From Gemmatimonas sp. (GTDB lineage: Bacteria > Gemmatimonadota > Gemmatimonadetes > Gemmatimonadales > Gemmatimonadaceae): a DNA stretch of 64,000 bases. The notes beneath the pieces are model-generated. The model was given only the letters and a program-made list of their open reading frames with translations, made no database searches and had not been told where the DNA came from. Of this stretch, positions 54,378 to 64,000 are shown one piece after another. The DNA lies in contig NZ_JAJTHI010000005.1 in assembly GCF_021298855.1 (NCBI RefSeq), positions 108,375 to 172,374 of the forward strand. The letters are read 5' to 3'. Numbering within the stretch: the stretch's first letter is position 1; each line of letters opens with the position of its first letter. The translations under genes were made by a program, and so were the position numbers.

Positions 54378-55620
54378 GCCGGATTGCCTCGACCGGGTAG
54401 AGATTCGCCGCCTGCTTCGCCGGATACAACGTGGCGAGCGCAGCGATGGCGACGCTGGCCACCACGATCATCACCACGTCGAGCGGCTGGATGGCCACCG
54501 GCAGGTGATCGATGAAGTACACGCTCGGGTCGAGCGCGATGAGGCGATACCTCTCGAGGAGCACGGCCACCACGAGACCAAGCACCAGCCCGCCAAGCGT
54601 GCCGACGGCGCCCACGACGGTGCCCTGATAGAGAAAGATGCGCCGGATGGAGGCGGCCGGCATCCCCATGGCGCGCAGAATGCCGATTTCCCGCGTCTTG
54701 TCGGCCACGACCATGGTGAGCGTGCTCACGATGTTGAACGCGGCCACCACCACGATGAGCAGCAGGATCACCCCCATGCCAAGCTTCTCGAGCTTGAGCG
54801 CCTGAAAGAGCGAGCGGTTCTGCTCCTGCCAATCCATGGTGCGCACGGACGACTCGAGCTGGCTCCGGAGCGAATCGGCCACCAGGGGCGCCTGCCACCG
54901 GTCCCTGGCCCGCACCTCGAGCCCCGTGACGTCGGTGCCGTATCCCGCGAAGCGCTGGGCCGCCTCGAGTGACAGATACAGATACGCGTCATCGTACTCG
55001 TACATCCCCGTCTCGAAGACGCCGGAGACGACGACGCTGTCCGCCCGGGGGACGAGCGCTCCGGTGGCGGCGTTCATGTCGAGGCCGGCGGCCCCGAGCA
55101 ACACCACCGTATCGCCGGGAAAGGCGTTCAACTTGGAAGCCAGCAACTTGCCCAGCACCGCCCCGGGAAGTGCCACGCTGTCGCGGGCGAACGTGAAGTC
55201 GCCAAGAATGGCGTGCTGGCGAATGGTGGTCACCCGGTCACCGGCGCGCCCCGTGGGTACGATCCCCACCACCTGGGTGCCCACCATGTAGCCACCCAGG
55301 TTGCGCACCAATCCCTGTGTCTGGACGAAAGGCGCCGCTTCCATCACCCCCGGCACGCGCTGCACGCGCGTGAGGATCTCCGCCCAGTTCGGCATGCGCA
55401 TGTCCGACCCGTACGGCAACACGCGCACGTCGGGGCTGCCCACGAGGATCTTCTCGCGCAAGTCACGCTGCAGTCCGTTCATGACGCCCATGATGACGAT
55501 GAGCGCGCTCACGCCCACCAGCACGCCGCCAATGGCGATCACGCTGATGAGCGACAGCAGCCGGGAGCCACGGCGGCTCCGCAGATACCGCCAGGCGATG
55601 GCGAGTTCGAGCTCCTTCAC
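54370..55620 (-). CDS. LolC/LolE family lipoprotein-releasing permease
   Basis: ELAIAWRYLRSRRGSRLLSLISVIAIGGVLVGVSALIVIMGVMNGLQ; FtsX-like C-terminal domain; adjacent to lolD. Confidence 0.93.
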   Translation of the reverse strand: MKELELAIAWRYLRSRRGSRLLSLISVIAIGGVLVGVSALIVIMGVMNGLQRDLREKILVGSPDVRVLPYGSDMRMPNWAEILTRVQRVPGVMEAAPFVQTQGLVRNLGGYMVGTQVVGIVPTGRAGDRVTTIRQHAILGDFTFARDSVALPGAVLGKLLASKLNAFPGDTVVLLGAAGLDMNAATGALVPRADSVVVSGVFETGMYEYDDAYLYLSLEAAQRFAGYGTDVTGLEVRARDRWQAPLVADSLRSQLESSVRTMDWQEQNRSLFQALKLEKLGMGVILLLIVVVAAFNIVSTLTMVVADKTREIGILRAMGMPAASIRRIFLYQGTVVGAVGTLGGLVLGLVVAVLLERYRLIALDPSVYFIDHLPVAIQPLDVVMIVVASVAIAALATLYPAKQAANLYPVEAIRHE

Positions 55621-55628
55621 GGGGCCGA

Positions 55629-57176
55629 CTACTCTGGGCGCATCGTGGGAAACAGGATCACGTCGCGGATGTTCGGCGTGTCCGTGAGGTACATGAACAA
55701 CCGGTCGATGCCGATCCCCACGCCGCCGGTGGGTGGCATGCCGTACTCCATGGCACGCAGGTAATCCTCGTCCACCCCGCTCGCTTCGTCGTCACCGGCC
55801 GCACGTAGTGCCGCCTGAGCCTCGAAGCGCTCGCGCTGGTCGATGGGATCGTTGAGCTCGGAGAAGGCGTTGGCCAGTTCCTTGCCGCGCGCGAACAGCT
55901 CGAAACGCTCGGTAATGCCGGCAGGCCCCCCGCGCTTCGGCTTGGCCAGCGGCGAGAGCTCCTTGGGATAGTCCACCACGAAGGTGGGGACCTGAATCTT
56001 CGATTCCACGAGTTCCTGGAACATCTCGTCGAGCACCTTCGGCCGGCTCAGCGTGGCCACCTTCGGCACGCCGATGCGTTCGGCCAGCGTGCGGAGCTCG
56101 GCATCGCTGACCGCCATCACCTCGACGCCCGCCGCCTGCGACAGGCTGGGCACCCACTCGATCCGCGGGAACGGCGTGACCAGCGTGGGGACCTTCTCCC
56201 CCACCAGCGGGATGGCGCGCACCGCGTCGGCTGCATTCACCAGCAGCGATTCCACCCGCGACATCATCGTGCGGTAATCGGCAAATGCCTCGTAGAACTC
56301 CAGCATCGTGAATTCCGGATTGTGTGTCCGGTCGATGCCTTCGTTGCGGAAGTCATGGCCGATCTCGTACACCCGCTCGAAGCCGCCCACGATGAGGCGC
56401 TTGAGATACAACTCGTCGGCGATGCGCAGATACAGCGGCATGTCGAGCGTGTTGTGGTGCGTGATGAACGGCCGGGCGGCGGCGCCGCCGTACAGCGGCT
56501 GCAGTACCGGCGTTTCGACTTCGAGATACCCGAGCCCGTCGAGGTGGGATCGAATGGCCCGCGTCAACACCGAGCGCGCGCGAAAGAGCGCCCGGACCTC
56601 CGGATGCACCGCGAGGTCGGCGTAGCGCTGACGCGCCCGCTGTTCGGTGTCGCTGAAGGCCGAATAGCGGACAAGCGTGCCGTCCACCATCTGCTCCTTG
56701 CCAAGCGGCAAGGGACGGAGCGACTTCGCGAGCAACTCGACGTGGCTCACCTTCACGGTGGCCTCCCCCGTCCGCGTGCGCATCATGGCCCCGCGCACCC
56801 CGACCCAGTCACCAAGATCGTACTCGGCCAGCTGGGCGAACACCTCGTCGCCGATCTCGTCGCGGCGGAAGTACAGCTGCACGCGTCCGTCCATGTCGGC
56901 CAGATGCGCAAACGCCGTCTTCCCCTGGCTGCGCCAGGAGACCAGCCGGCCGGCGACGGTGACCGTCGGCCCCTCATCGGCGTCACCGAGCGCCGCTACC
57001 GCTTCGGTGGCCGTATGTGAGCGATCGAAGGAGTAGCCGAACGGTTCCACCCCGGCGGCACGCAACCGCTCGAGCTTCTCGCGGCGCGCCTGCATGAGAA
57101 AGTTGAGCTCCTGCCGCGGCTCCGCCGCCCCGTCGGCCTGCGACTCGGCGCTCCCCGGTGTCGAGTCCGCACTCAT
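55629..57176 (-). CDS. lysS: Lysyl-tRNA synthetase (class II)
   Basis: VRALFRARSVLTRAIRSHLDGLGYLEVETPVLQPLYGGAAARPFITHHNTLDMPLYLRIADELYLKRLIVGGFERVYEIG; GVGIGIDRLFMYLTD. Confidence 0.97.
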   Translation of the reverse strand: MSADSTPGSAESQADGAAEPRQELNFLMQARREKLERLRAAGVEPFGYSFDRSHTATEAVAALGDADEGPTVTVAGRLVSWRSQGKTAFAHLADMDGRVQLYFRRDEIGDEVFAQLAEYDLGDWVGVRGAMMRTRTGEATVKVSHVELLAKSLRPLPLGKEQMVDGTLVRYSAFSDTEQRARQRYADLAVHPEVRALFRARSVLTRAIRSHLDGLGYLEVETPVLQPLYGGAAARPFITHHNTLDMPLYLRIADELYLKRLIVGGFERVYEIGHDFRNEGIDRTHNPEFTMLEFYEAFADYRTMMSRVESLLVNAADAVRAIPLVGEKVPTLVTPFPRIEWVPSLSQAAGVEVMAVSDAELRTLAERIGVPKVATLSRPKVLDEMFQELVESKIQVPTFVVDYPKELSPLAKPKRGGPAGITERFELFARGKELANAFSELNDPIDQRERFEAQAALRAAGDDEASGVDEDYLRAMEYGMPPTGGVGIGIDRLFMYLTDTPNIRDVILFPTMRPE

Positions 57177-58310
57177 GACACACCGCCCTGGGCGCCACTT
57201 TCGCTCTCGGCCTTCAGATACGCCTGTATGAACGGGTCGATGTCGCCGTCCATCACCTTCTGCACGTCGGCGATCTTGAGTTCGGTGCGGTGGTCGTTGA
57301 CCATCGTGTAGGGCTGGAAGACATAGCTGCGAATCTGACTGCCGAACGTCACATCCTGCTTGTTCGCATCGAACGCCGCCTTGACCGCCGCCTGCTTGTC
57401 CGCTTCGAGCTGGTACAGGCGGTTCTTGAGCTGCTTCATGGCCGTGGCCTTGTTCTTGAACTGTGACCGCTCCTGCTGGGATGCGCACACGATGCCCGTG
57501 GGCACGTGGGTGATGCGCACGGCCGACGAGGTCTTGTTGACGTGCTGACCGCCGGCCCCCGAGGCCCGGTACACGTCGATCCGCAGGTCTTCCTCACGGA
57601 TCTCGATGTTGATCTCCTCGTTCACCACCGGGTACACGAAGACCGAGGCAAAACTGGTATGCCGGCGAGCCTGCGAGTCGAATGGCGAGATGCGCACGAG
57701 CCGATGCACCCCGGATTCGGGGCGCAGGAATCCGTAGGCGTACTGCCCCTTGATCTCGAGCACCGCCCCCTTGATGCCGGCTTCTTCTCCCTCGGAGAGA
57801 TCGAGCATTTCGATCTCGAATCCCTTGCGTTCCGCCCAGCGCGTATAGAGGCGCAGCAGCATGCTGGCCCAGTCCTGCGCCTCCGTCCCGCCGGCACCCG
57901 CCGAGATCTCCACCTGCGCGTCGCGAAAGTCGTCTTTGCCACGCAACAGCGACTTGAGCTCGAACGCCTCGAGATCGGCGAGGATGCGCTGCACCTCCTG
58001 ATCGAGGTCCTTGTACATGCTCTCATCGGGTTCCAGCGCCAACAGCTCGTCGAGCTCGCGCGCACTCTCGATGCGGGCGGTGAGCGAATCCATCGGCTCC
58101 ACCCAGCCCTTGAGCACCTTCACCTGCTGCACGATGTCACGCGCGTGGTCCTGATCATTCCAGAACGCCGCGTCCGCCATCTCCTCTTCGTAGGCGTTCA
58201 GCGTCGATCGCTTCGATTCGACGTCAAAGATACCTCCGCATGTCCGCAAGGCGCTCTTCCGACCGCGCCAGCACCTTCAGCCGTTCCCCGTCCTGCATGC
58301 CGTTCTCCAT
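57173..58310 (-). CDS. prfB: Peptide chain release factor 2, expressed via +1 programmed frameshift at CTT-TGA-C (58223-58229); start ATG 58310 or 58298
   Basis: Frame 0 …ERLKVLARSEERLADMRRYL-TGA, +1 frame DVESKRSTLNAYEEEMADAAFWND…; GGAGG SD-like element 3 nt 5' of TATCTTTGAC; SGAGGQHVN in +1 frame. Confidence 0.95.
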
Positions 58311-58469
58311 GTACGACGCGGGCCGCCTTCCGCAGGGGGAAAGCGGCCCGAGATGTGCCCGTTGCGTGACCCACGCTGTATGGCGGAAAGCTATCGGGTC
58401 CCGCAGTCCCGGAACAGTGCGGTGCGGCCGCATCGTCGCCGTGCCGCCCCGGCACGCCATGCCTGCCGC

Positions 58470-59501
58470 TCAGAACAGGCGGCGACCACCGGCGAGAATG
58501 TCGTTGAGCGCGTCCTGGAAGTGCGGAGCGGCTTCCGCCTGCTCACGCCCCACCTGTTCGACGTACTCCTCGTAGCTCTTCTTGATCTCTTCGCGAAAGA
58601 GCTGGCGAAGTGTGCCGTCCCGCAATCCTTCCTCCCGCTTCTGCGGATGGTACGCCACGAGGTCGGAGACGAGGGCCCGGGCAAGCCGACGTGCTCGCTG
58701 GGACGGATCGGCTCGCAGGAACGGATTGATGGGTGCGCGGCCGCCTGCCGGGGTGGGCGCGGCGACACTCGGCGCCTGCCACGCCGGCGTCGGCGCGGCC
58801 GTGGACACCCGCGGCGCCGCCCCTGCCACCGTCCCTGTCCCTGCGCCCACGGACACCGGCGTGGGGACGGAAGCGGGGGTCGGGATGGCCCCGGGGAAAG
58901 CTGGCGCGGGAACCGCTGCCGCCGATCGCACGGGAGTGGCAGACGCGGCCGGCGTGCGAATGCCAGCCAGTGGGAAACTCACCGGCACGGCGTCGGGGCT
59001 TGGGGCCATCGACGCGTGCGGAGTGGGGGTACGGGGGACTGCCGCTGGCTGCCCCACGCCGGGGGTAGGCACCACAGCCCGCGCCGCGACCGGTGTGCGG
59101 GAGGCAACGGGGGTGAGCCGAGCAGCGGCCGCGTACCGTGGCGTCGGCGCAGCCGGCGCTTCAGTCGGCGCATCCGCCGGGGTGTCAGTGGACGGCGCCA
59201 GACCGGGAGCAACCGCAGGCGCCGCGCTCAGCGGCGTTCCCGCCGGTACAGGCTGCGCGGAGGCTGCACCGGATACGGCAGCAGACACCGTCACCGCGGC
59301 CGGAGTGGCCCGCGATACGCCGCCGCTCAAGGCCGGCCCCCCGGAACTGCCGCCCAAGGGCGTCACCGCCACGGGCAGCGTGCCACCGGCGATCGCCATG
59401 ACGCCGCCGCACACCGAGCACCGGGCGCGCACGCCCGTCGCCGGCACTTTGGCCGGGTCCACGCGAAAAACCGACCGGCACTCCGGACATGAGACTGTCA
59501 T
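58470..59501 (-). CDS. MJ0042-type zinc-ribbon protein with long Pro/Ala-rich linker
   Basis: MTVSCPECRSVFRVDPAKVPATGVRARCSVCGGVM; low-complexity linker; conserved-looking helical C-terminus. Confidence 0.8.
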   Translation of the reverse strand: MTVSCPECRSVFRVDPAKVPATGVRARCSVCGGVMAIAGGTLPVAVTPLGGSSGGPALSGGVSRATPAAVTVSAAVSGAASAQPVPAGTPLSAAPAVAPGLAPSTDTPADAPTEAPAAPTPRYAAAARLTPVASRTPVAARAVVPTPGVGQPAAVPRTPTPHASMAPSPDAVPVSFPLAGIRTPAASATPVRSAAAVPAPAFPGAIPTPASVPTPVSVGAGTGTVAGAAPRVSTAAPTPAWQAPSVAAPTPAGGRAPINPFLRADPSQRARRLARALVSDLVAYHPQKREEGLRDGTLRQLFREEIKKSYEEYVEQVGREQAEAAPHFQDALNDILAGGRRLF

Positions 59502-60520
59502 GACGCGCCTCCCGCCGAACGCTGGTCCACCTGCTCACGCCCGAGCCCACCGCCGGTTGCCGAGACCGTTGCCGGCTCATCCCGTCGGCGGTCCACGGCC
59601 CACACGGAGCCGGGCAACGTCTTCGCATAACTCTTCATTTCCGTCGCCAACTCGCTGACCTCGATACCGCGCGTGAAGTGACGCCGCTGGTTCGTGACCA
59701 CTCCCACCGAGAGCGTCATCAACGGCACCCGGTGCAACTGCCCACGCCGATCCTTGCCGAAGAAATATCCTACACGACGGTCCTGGTCGGAATACTGCCA
59801 TGGAATCAATTCGTCAAACACGTGCACCACTTCGTCACAAACCCGGGGGACGGCCGGCAGCGGGATGGTGTACAGGAAGTCGTCCCCCCCGATGTGCCCG
59901 ACGAAGCCGTCCTCGCCACAGAGCCCCTTGACCACGTCGTGGAGAATACGGGCCACCAGGCGGATGACCTGGTCGCCATGGTGGTACCCGTACCGGTCGT
60001 TGAACTCCTTGAAGTGATCGAGGTCGGCGTAACAGGCCGCGAACTTGTCCCCGCTCCGCACCCGCCGCTCCAGTTCGGCCTCGATTTCACGGGCCCCGGG
60101 AAGCCGGGTTGACGGGTGCACATCGGTATCGCGGTCGCTGCGCCGCAGCATGGCCCCCAGTCGCGCCAGCGCCTCGTCCGACTCCACGTCGTCACGCACG
60201 ACCTCGTCGGCACCAGCCACGAAGGCCGCCGCGAACGCCTCGGATGGCACGATCACGAACACGGGGACGATACCCGTGAACCCATCGCGCTTCAGCCGGC
60301 GGCAGACGTCGAGCACCTCCGTCGTCCACGCCGGCACGCCGCAGCCATCGAGCACGATCAGGCGTGGGCGGGTCTTGAGGGCCATGTCCATGACGTCGCC
60401 TGCGTCATGCGTCGTGCGGCAGGCGCCAGCGTAGGTCGACCACCACGACGTGAGCCATGCCGGCAAAACGGGGCGCACCGACAGCTGAACAGCGCTCTGA
60501 TCGTTGATGGTGAGCGTCAT
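59498..60520 (-). CDS. GGDEF-domain protein (GGDDF signature) with N-terminal receiver-like region
   Basis: FAACYADLDHFKEFNDRYGYHHGDQVIRLVARILHDV…VGHIGGDDFLYTIP…LMTLSVGVV. Confidence 0.87.
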   Translation of the reverse strand: MTLTINDQSAVQLSVRPVLPAWLTSWWSTYAGACRTTHDAGDVMDMALKTRPRLIVLDGCGVPAWTTEVLDVCRRLKRDGFTGIVPVFVIVPSEAFAAAFVAGADEVVRDDVESDEALARLGAMLRRSDRDTDVHPSTRLPGAREIEAELERRVRSGDKFAACYADLDHFKEFNDRYGYHHGDQVIRLVARILHDVVKGLCGEDGFVGHIGGDDFLYTIPLPAVPRVCDEVVHVFDELIPWQYSDQDRRVGYFFGKDRRGQLHRVPLMTLSVGVVTNQRRHFTRGIEVSELATEMKSYAKTLPGSVWAVDRRRDEPATVSATGGGLGREQVDQRSAGGAS

Positions 60521-60750
60521 CGTCGAGGGGCTGGGGCCACATCGCCCGTTTGCATGCCGAGAGCAGGACGGACGGTGGAGGCACGGTGCGGTCACTGGCG
60601 GGTACCGCGGCCGGACTCGTGCGCACTCCACTGACGATCATGCGCCGCGCTTCGGCACGACGTGACCACCGTCACAAAGTGCGTCGTTTCCTGCCCATTC
60701 GACCGGCGGCATGCCTCCGGGTGCCCACGGCGGAACGGTCCCCGTGCGTC

Positions 60751-61860
60751 TCAGCGCGTGAAGCGCAGCCCGGTTTGCATACTCCCCGCGGGCGCGCCGA
60801 GCGCCGGCTGGTAGGTCACCTGCAGGCCATCGAGGGTGAACCCGGCCACCTGCACGCCCCCGTAGCGACGGATGCGCACGCTCACGTAGCCGTCGATGAG
60901 ACTGGCCAGGTGGTTCATGGCCACCGCGCCCAGCACGTTTACCGCGCGCTGATAGCTGCGGTTCGCGCTGCGAATGGTCTGGACATAGACGTCCTGCTCG
61001 AGCGTCGCATCGAACCAGCTCCAGCGGAACGCCTCACCCACCGCCGTCCGCCGGTAGAAATCGAGGGCGCGCTGATACTCGGCGCTGGAGACCGCCGGTG
61101 CGACGTCGGGGTTGCGCCAGAAGGTCTCGCGGGCCAGGCGCCAGCGTGCGCCGTTGAATGTGCTCGCGTCGAGCTCCGGATCGAGCCCCCCGCCCGGTAT
61201 GCGATCATACGCCCCACTCTCGAGGAATTGCTCGAGACGCTCATAGTAGTCCCACGTCCCGGGCTGGGTGCCCCCGAATGGCTTGCGGGCCACGTTCTTC
61301 GCGAGTTCCCGATACGCAGTCCGTTCCCGATCGCCGTCGCGCTGTGCCGAGACGTACTGCACGAGCAGGAACACTTCGGCGACCAGATACGCCACACTCC
61401 GCTGCTGACGCAAGGCGAACTGTCCGGATCCCGGGATGGCCAGGGACGCAACCGGAGCCCACCAGGGGGCCGGTCCCCTGGAAGGGTCGGCACGCAGTAG
61501 TGCGGGTGCGCCCAAACTCCCCGCTGGACTCCCGATGACGCGGCCAACGCCTGCGACGACACCAGCGGCCACCCCAGCGGTATCGACGCCCTGGTCGCTT
61601 CGGGGCGCGAGAAGGGCCAACGGGGTCACGGGGCGCCGGAGCGCCACCATGCCCTGCCCCTCGGTGCCATATGCCACCGGCGTCACCGGCGTCACCGGGG
61701 GCGCCGATTGGGCGGATTGCGCCCACAGGTTGCCTGCCTTCAGGAGCACCGCGAACAGGCCGGCCAGGGTGCGCTGTCGCAGGCTGGACCGACCGGGACC
61801 GTACACCATGCCGGATGGTCGTGCGCCGGGGGCGCCGCAGGATCCGCGCACACGTTGCAT
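60751..61860 (-). CDS. Hypothetical DUF5683-like membrane-associated protein
   Basis: ASLAIPGSGQFALRQQRSVAYLVAEVFLLVQYVSAQRDGDRERTAYRELA; overlaps the PorV-like gene. Confidence 0.6.
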   Translation of the reverse strand: MQRVRGSCGAPGARPSGMVYGPGRSSLRQRTLAGLFAVLLKAGNLWAQSAQSAPPVTPVTPVAYGTEGQGMVALRRPVTPLALLAPRSDQGVDTAGVAAGVVAGVGRVIGSPAGSLGAPALLRADPSRGPAPWWAPVASLAIPGSGQFALRQQRSVAYLVAEVFLLVQYVSAQRDGDRERTAYRELAKNVARKPFGGTQPGTWDYYERLEQFLESGAYDRIPGGGLDPELDASTFNGARWRLARETFWRNPDVAPAVSSAEYQRALDFYRRTAVGEAFRWSWFDATLEQDVYVQTIRSANRSYQRAVNVLGAVAMNHLASLIDGYVSVRIRRYGGVQVAGFTLDGLQVTYQPALGAPAGSMQTGLRFTR

Positions 61861-62900
61861 CAGAAGCGCGCCCGGATCGACACGTAGGTCGGTGGCTCGC
61901 CGAGCTGCGCCGACAGGGCGTCGAAGCGGCGGGCGATGTCCACGCCGAATCCGCCGCGCTGAAAGCCGAGGCCAACCGACGGCCCCGATCCCTGCCCCTG
62001 CTGCACCTTGTACCCGGCGCGCACGAATGCCTGCTCCCGGTACCCCAACGCCACACCGATACCGCCGGCACCGCCCCCGAGCGCCGGCGCGCTGATCAGG
62101 TCGGTGGTCGCATCGAGGGTGGCCTTGGAGCGTTCGAGCGCCTTGATGGGCACGCGCACTCGTGCGCCCACCTGAATGACGCGCGGGAGGGGGTCGGCCT
62201 GCTCCGCGTCCCTGACCTGCAGGGCCGGACCGAGGTTGCGCACCGAGGCGGCGACCGTGACCGGGAGGCGGGTGGGCAATACGTATTGTGCGCCAAGATC
62301 GAGCGCGCTGGTGGAGCCACTGATGATGGGGATGGCGCCACAGACGCCGCTGCACTGGAAGCGCAGCATGACGAACTTGTACGTCAGTCCGGCATTGAAG
62401 CGCGCCCCGACGGGGGTCGCGTAAGAAAGCGCCAGCTGGTAGTTGCGGTTGGTAATGGTGCCAATGGGCGTGCCCGTTTGCGCATCGGTCGCCTGCTGGT
62501 CGCCATAGTTCACGAGGAAGGCCGAGGCAGCAAGCGTGCCGAGGACCTTCGACGGAAAGGCGAACGTGAGCATGTCACTGGTGGCGATCACCGTTTGGGA
62601 ATGGTGAATGGCCACCTCCTTCTTCTTGAGACGCGCCAGCGCCGCGGCATTCCACCACATGCCTTCGGTCCCCAGGGTGGTATCGGCAACCACGGCCTCG
62701 CCCTGCCCCACGGCACGGGCGCCGAAGGGCACCAGCAGAAACAGCCCGCCGTTCTGGGCCGCGGCCTCGGTGCCGGCCATGCCCAGCAGGAGCACGGTCG
62801 CCATGGCGCAGCGGAGGATCCCCCCGAGTAGCGACCAGGATGGGGACTCCGCCGCTGGTGCGCCGCGGACGCCACGACGCGTTCGGGATCGCCGCATCAC
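61860..62900 (-). CDS. PorV/PorQ-like outer membrane protein family
   Basis: Signal peptide, FLLVPFGARAVGQGEAVVADTTLGTEGMWWNAAALA typical of PorV/PorQ/UPF0164 barrels; C-terminal YVSIRARF. Confidence 0.8.
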   Translation of the reverse strand: MMRRSRTRRGVRGAPAAESPSWSLLGGILRCAMATVLLLGMAGTEAAAQNGGLFLLVPFGARAVGQGEAVVADTTLGTEGMWWNAAALARLKKKEVAIHHSQTVIATSDMLTFAFPSKVLGTLAASAFLVNYGDQQATDAQTGTPIGTITNRNYQLALSYATPVGARFNAGLTYKFVMLRFQCSGVCGAIPIISGSTSALDLGAQYVLPTRLPVTVAASVRNLGPALQVRDAEQADPLPRVIQVGARVRVPIKALERSKATLDATTDLISAPALGGGAGGIGVALGYREQAFVRAGYKVQQGQGSGPSVGLGFQRGGFGVDIARRFDALSAQLGEPPTYVSIRARF

Positions 62901-63775
62901 CCGCGCGTGTTCGGTTCGCCGTAGCCGAGGCGGAGCACCGCGCTCCGGTTCTTGCGCCAGTTCGGCAGCACTTTCACCCAGAGATCGAGATAGACGGGTT
63001 CGCCGACGAAGCGCTCGATCTTCTCTCGCGCGCTGCGTCCCAGCTTCTTGATTTGCTGACCGTTTGCTCCGATCACGATGCGCTTTTGGCTGTCACGTTC
63101 GACATGCAGGACCGCACGAATGTACAGTGGTGACGAACCTTCGCGGAACTCCTCGATTTCGCAGGCGAGCGCGTGGGGCAGTTCGTCGCCAAGCTGCTCG
63201 AGCGCGGTCTCGCGCACGAACTCCGCGCAGAAGAAGCGCACGGGCTGTGTGGAGATGTCGTCGTCGGGGTAGAGGTACGGACTGACGGGCAGCGCGGCGG
63301 TGACCGCAGCCACGAGTGCGTCGAGCCCCTCTCCCGTAGCGGCGCTGAGGAAGATCGCGTCGGGGTGCGCGGCGGCGAGTTGTTCGCGTTGTGGGCGGGA
63401 GAGCTGATCGAGCTTGTTGAGCGCCAGCACGACGTGGGCGCGCGGCGGGTGCTCGAGTTGTGCGGCGGCCTGAAAGGACTCGGGCACGCGGGCGGTGGCA
63501 TCGACGACGTGGACGAGGACATCGGCATCGCGCACGGCGGCGAGGGCCGCGTTGCGCATGGCGCTGTGGAGGGTGTCCTTGGGCTCGAGGAGGCCCGGGG
63601 TATCGAGGATGACCATTTGGGCTTCGCCCTCGGTTCTGATGCCGACGATGCGGTGCCTGGTGCTTTGTGGTTTGCTCGAGGTGATGGCGAGTTTTTCGCC
63701 GACGAGGCGGTTGAGGAGCGTGGACTTACCGGCGTTGGGGAAACCGGCGACAGTGACGATCCCAGCTCTGGTCAT
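62897..63775 (-). CDS. era: GTPase Era
   Basis: GIVTVAGFPNAGKSTLLNRLVGEKLAITSSKPQSTRHRIVGI; KH domain KRIVIGANGQQIKKLGRSAREKIERFVGEPVYLDLWVKVLPNWR. Confidence 0.96.
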   Translation of the reverse strand: MTRAGIVTVAGFPNAGKSTLLNRLVGEKLAITSSKPQSTRHRIVGIRTEGEAQMVILDTPGLLEPKDTLHSAMRNAALAAVRDADVLVHVVDATARVPESFQAAAQLEHPPRAHVVLALNKLDQLSRPQREQLAAAHPDAIFLSAATGEGLDALVAAVTAALPVSPYLYPDDDISTQPVRFFCAEFVRETALEQLGDELPHALACEIEEFREGSSPLYIRAVLHVERDSQKRIVIGANGQQIKKLGRSAREKIERFVGEPVYLDLWVKVLPNWRKNRSAVLRLGYGEPNTRG

Positions 63776-63826
63776 GCGGATGGGCGCGGGAGGAGGAGTG
63801 GCGCGGTGGAAGGCTAGCGGAAACAC

Positions 63827-63863
63827 GAACACCCCGCCACTGGTGGACAGTGACGGGGTGTTC
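63827..63863 (-). terminator. Hairpin downstream of 5S rRNA (GAACACCCCG…CGGGGTGTTC)
   Basis: 10-bp stem extended by CACTG/CAGTG across one mismatch; weak T tract. Confidence 0.55.
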
Positions 63864-63870
63864 GAAAGGG

Positions 63871-63986
<116 letters not shown>

Positions 63987-64000
63987 CGAATGGGGGGCCC

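Noticed and set aside
58319-58350. GGGCCGC…GCGGCCC hairpin upstream of prfB as a terminator
   Set aside because: Stem is clear but there is no T-run on the - strand and it lies only ~10 nt from the prfB start; function unresolved.

Overview
GC-rich (about 65% by eye) bacterial chromosome segment that is nearly all core housekeeping genes. The gene content (diderm lipid A/Kdo/Lpt/Bam genes together with McsA-McsB-ClpC, BshC and futalosine MqnA/MqnC) suggests Gemmatimonadota or a relative; this is inference, with no database search. Genes from 0 to 21.1 kb run almost entirely on the + strand: menaquinone, ispF, xerD, kds, pyrG, lpt, rpoN, glycosyltransferases, dapF. Genes from 21.4 to 63.8 kb all run on the - strand: apt, surE, gpsA, plsY, der, uvrC, murJ, bshC, lpx cluster, bamA, clpC-mcsB-mcsA, lol genes, lysS, prfB, era, 5S rRNA. 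At the convergence point is a 28-bp sequence (21275-21302) that closely matches XerCD dif sites, and KOPS-like octamers found by eye point toward it from both sides, so the window probably contains the replication terminus. Other notable items: an in-frame amber codon that appears to interrupt the conserved end of lptC, a canonical prfB +1 programmed frameshift, an LpxC-FabZ fusion, a GnnA-like oxidoreductase between lpxA and lpxB, an LptB with an unusual ~150-aa N-terminal extension, and an orphan acidic protein. I found no CRISPR array, transposase or prophage.
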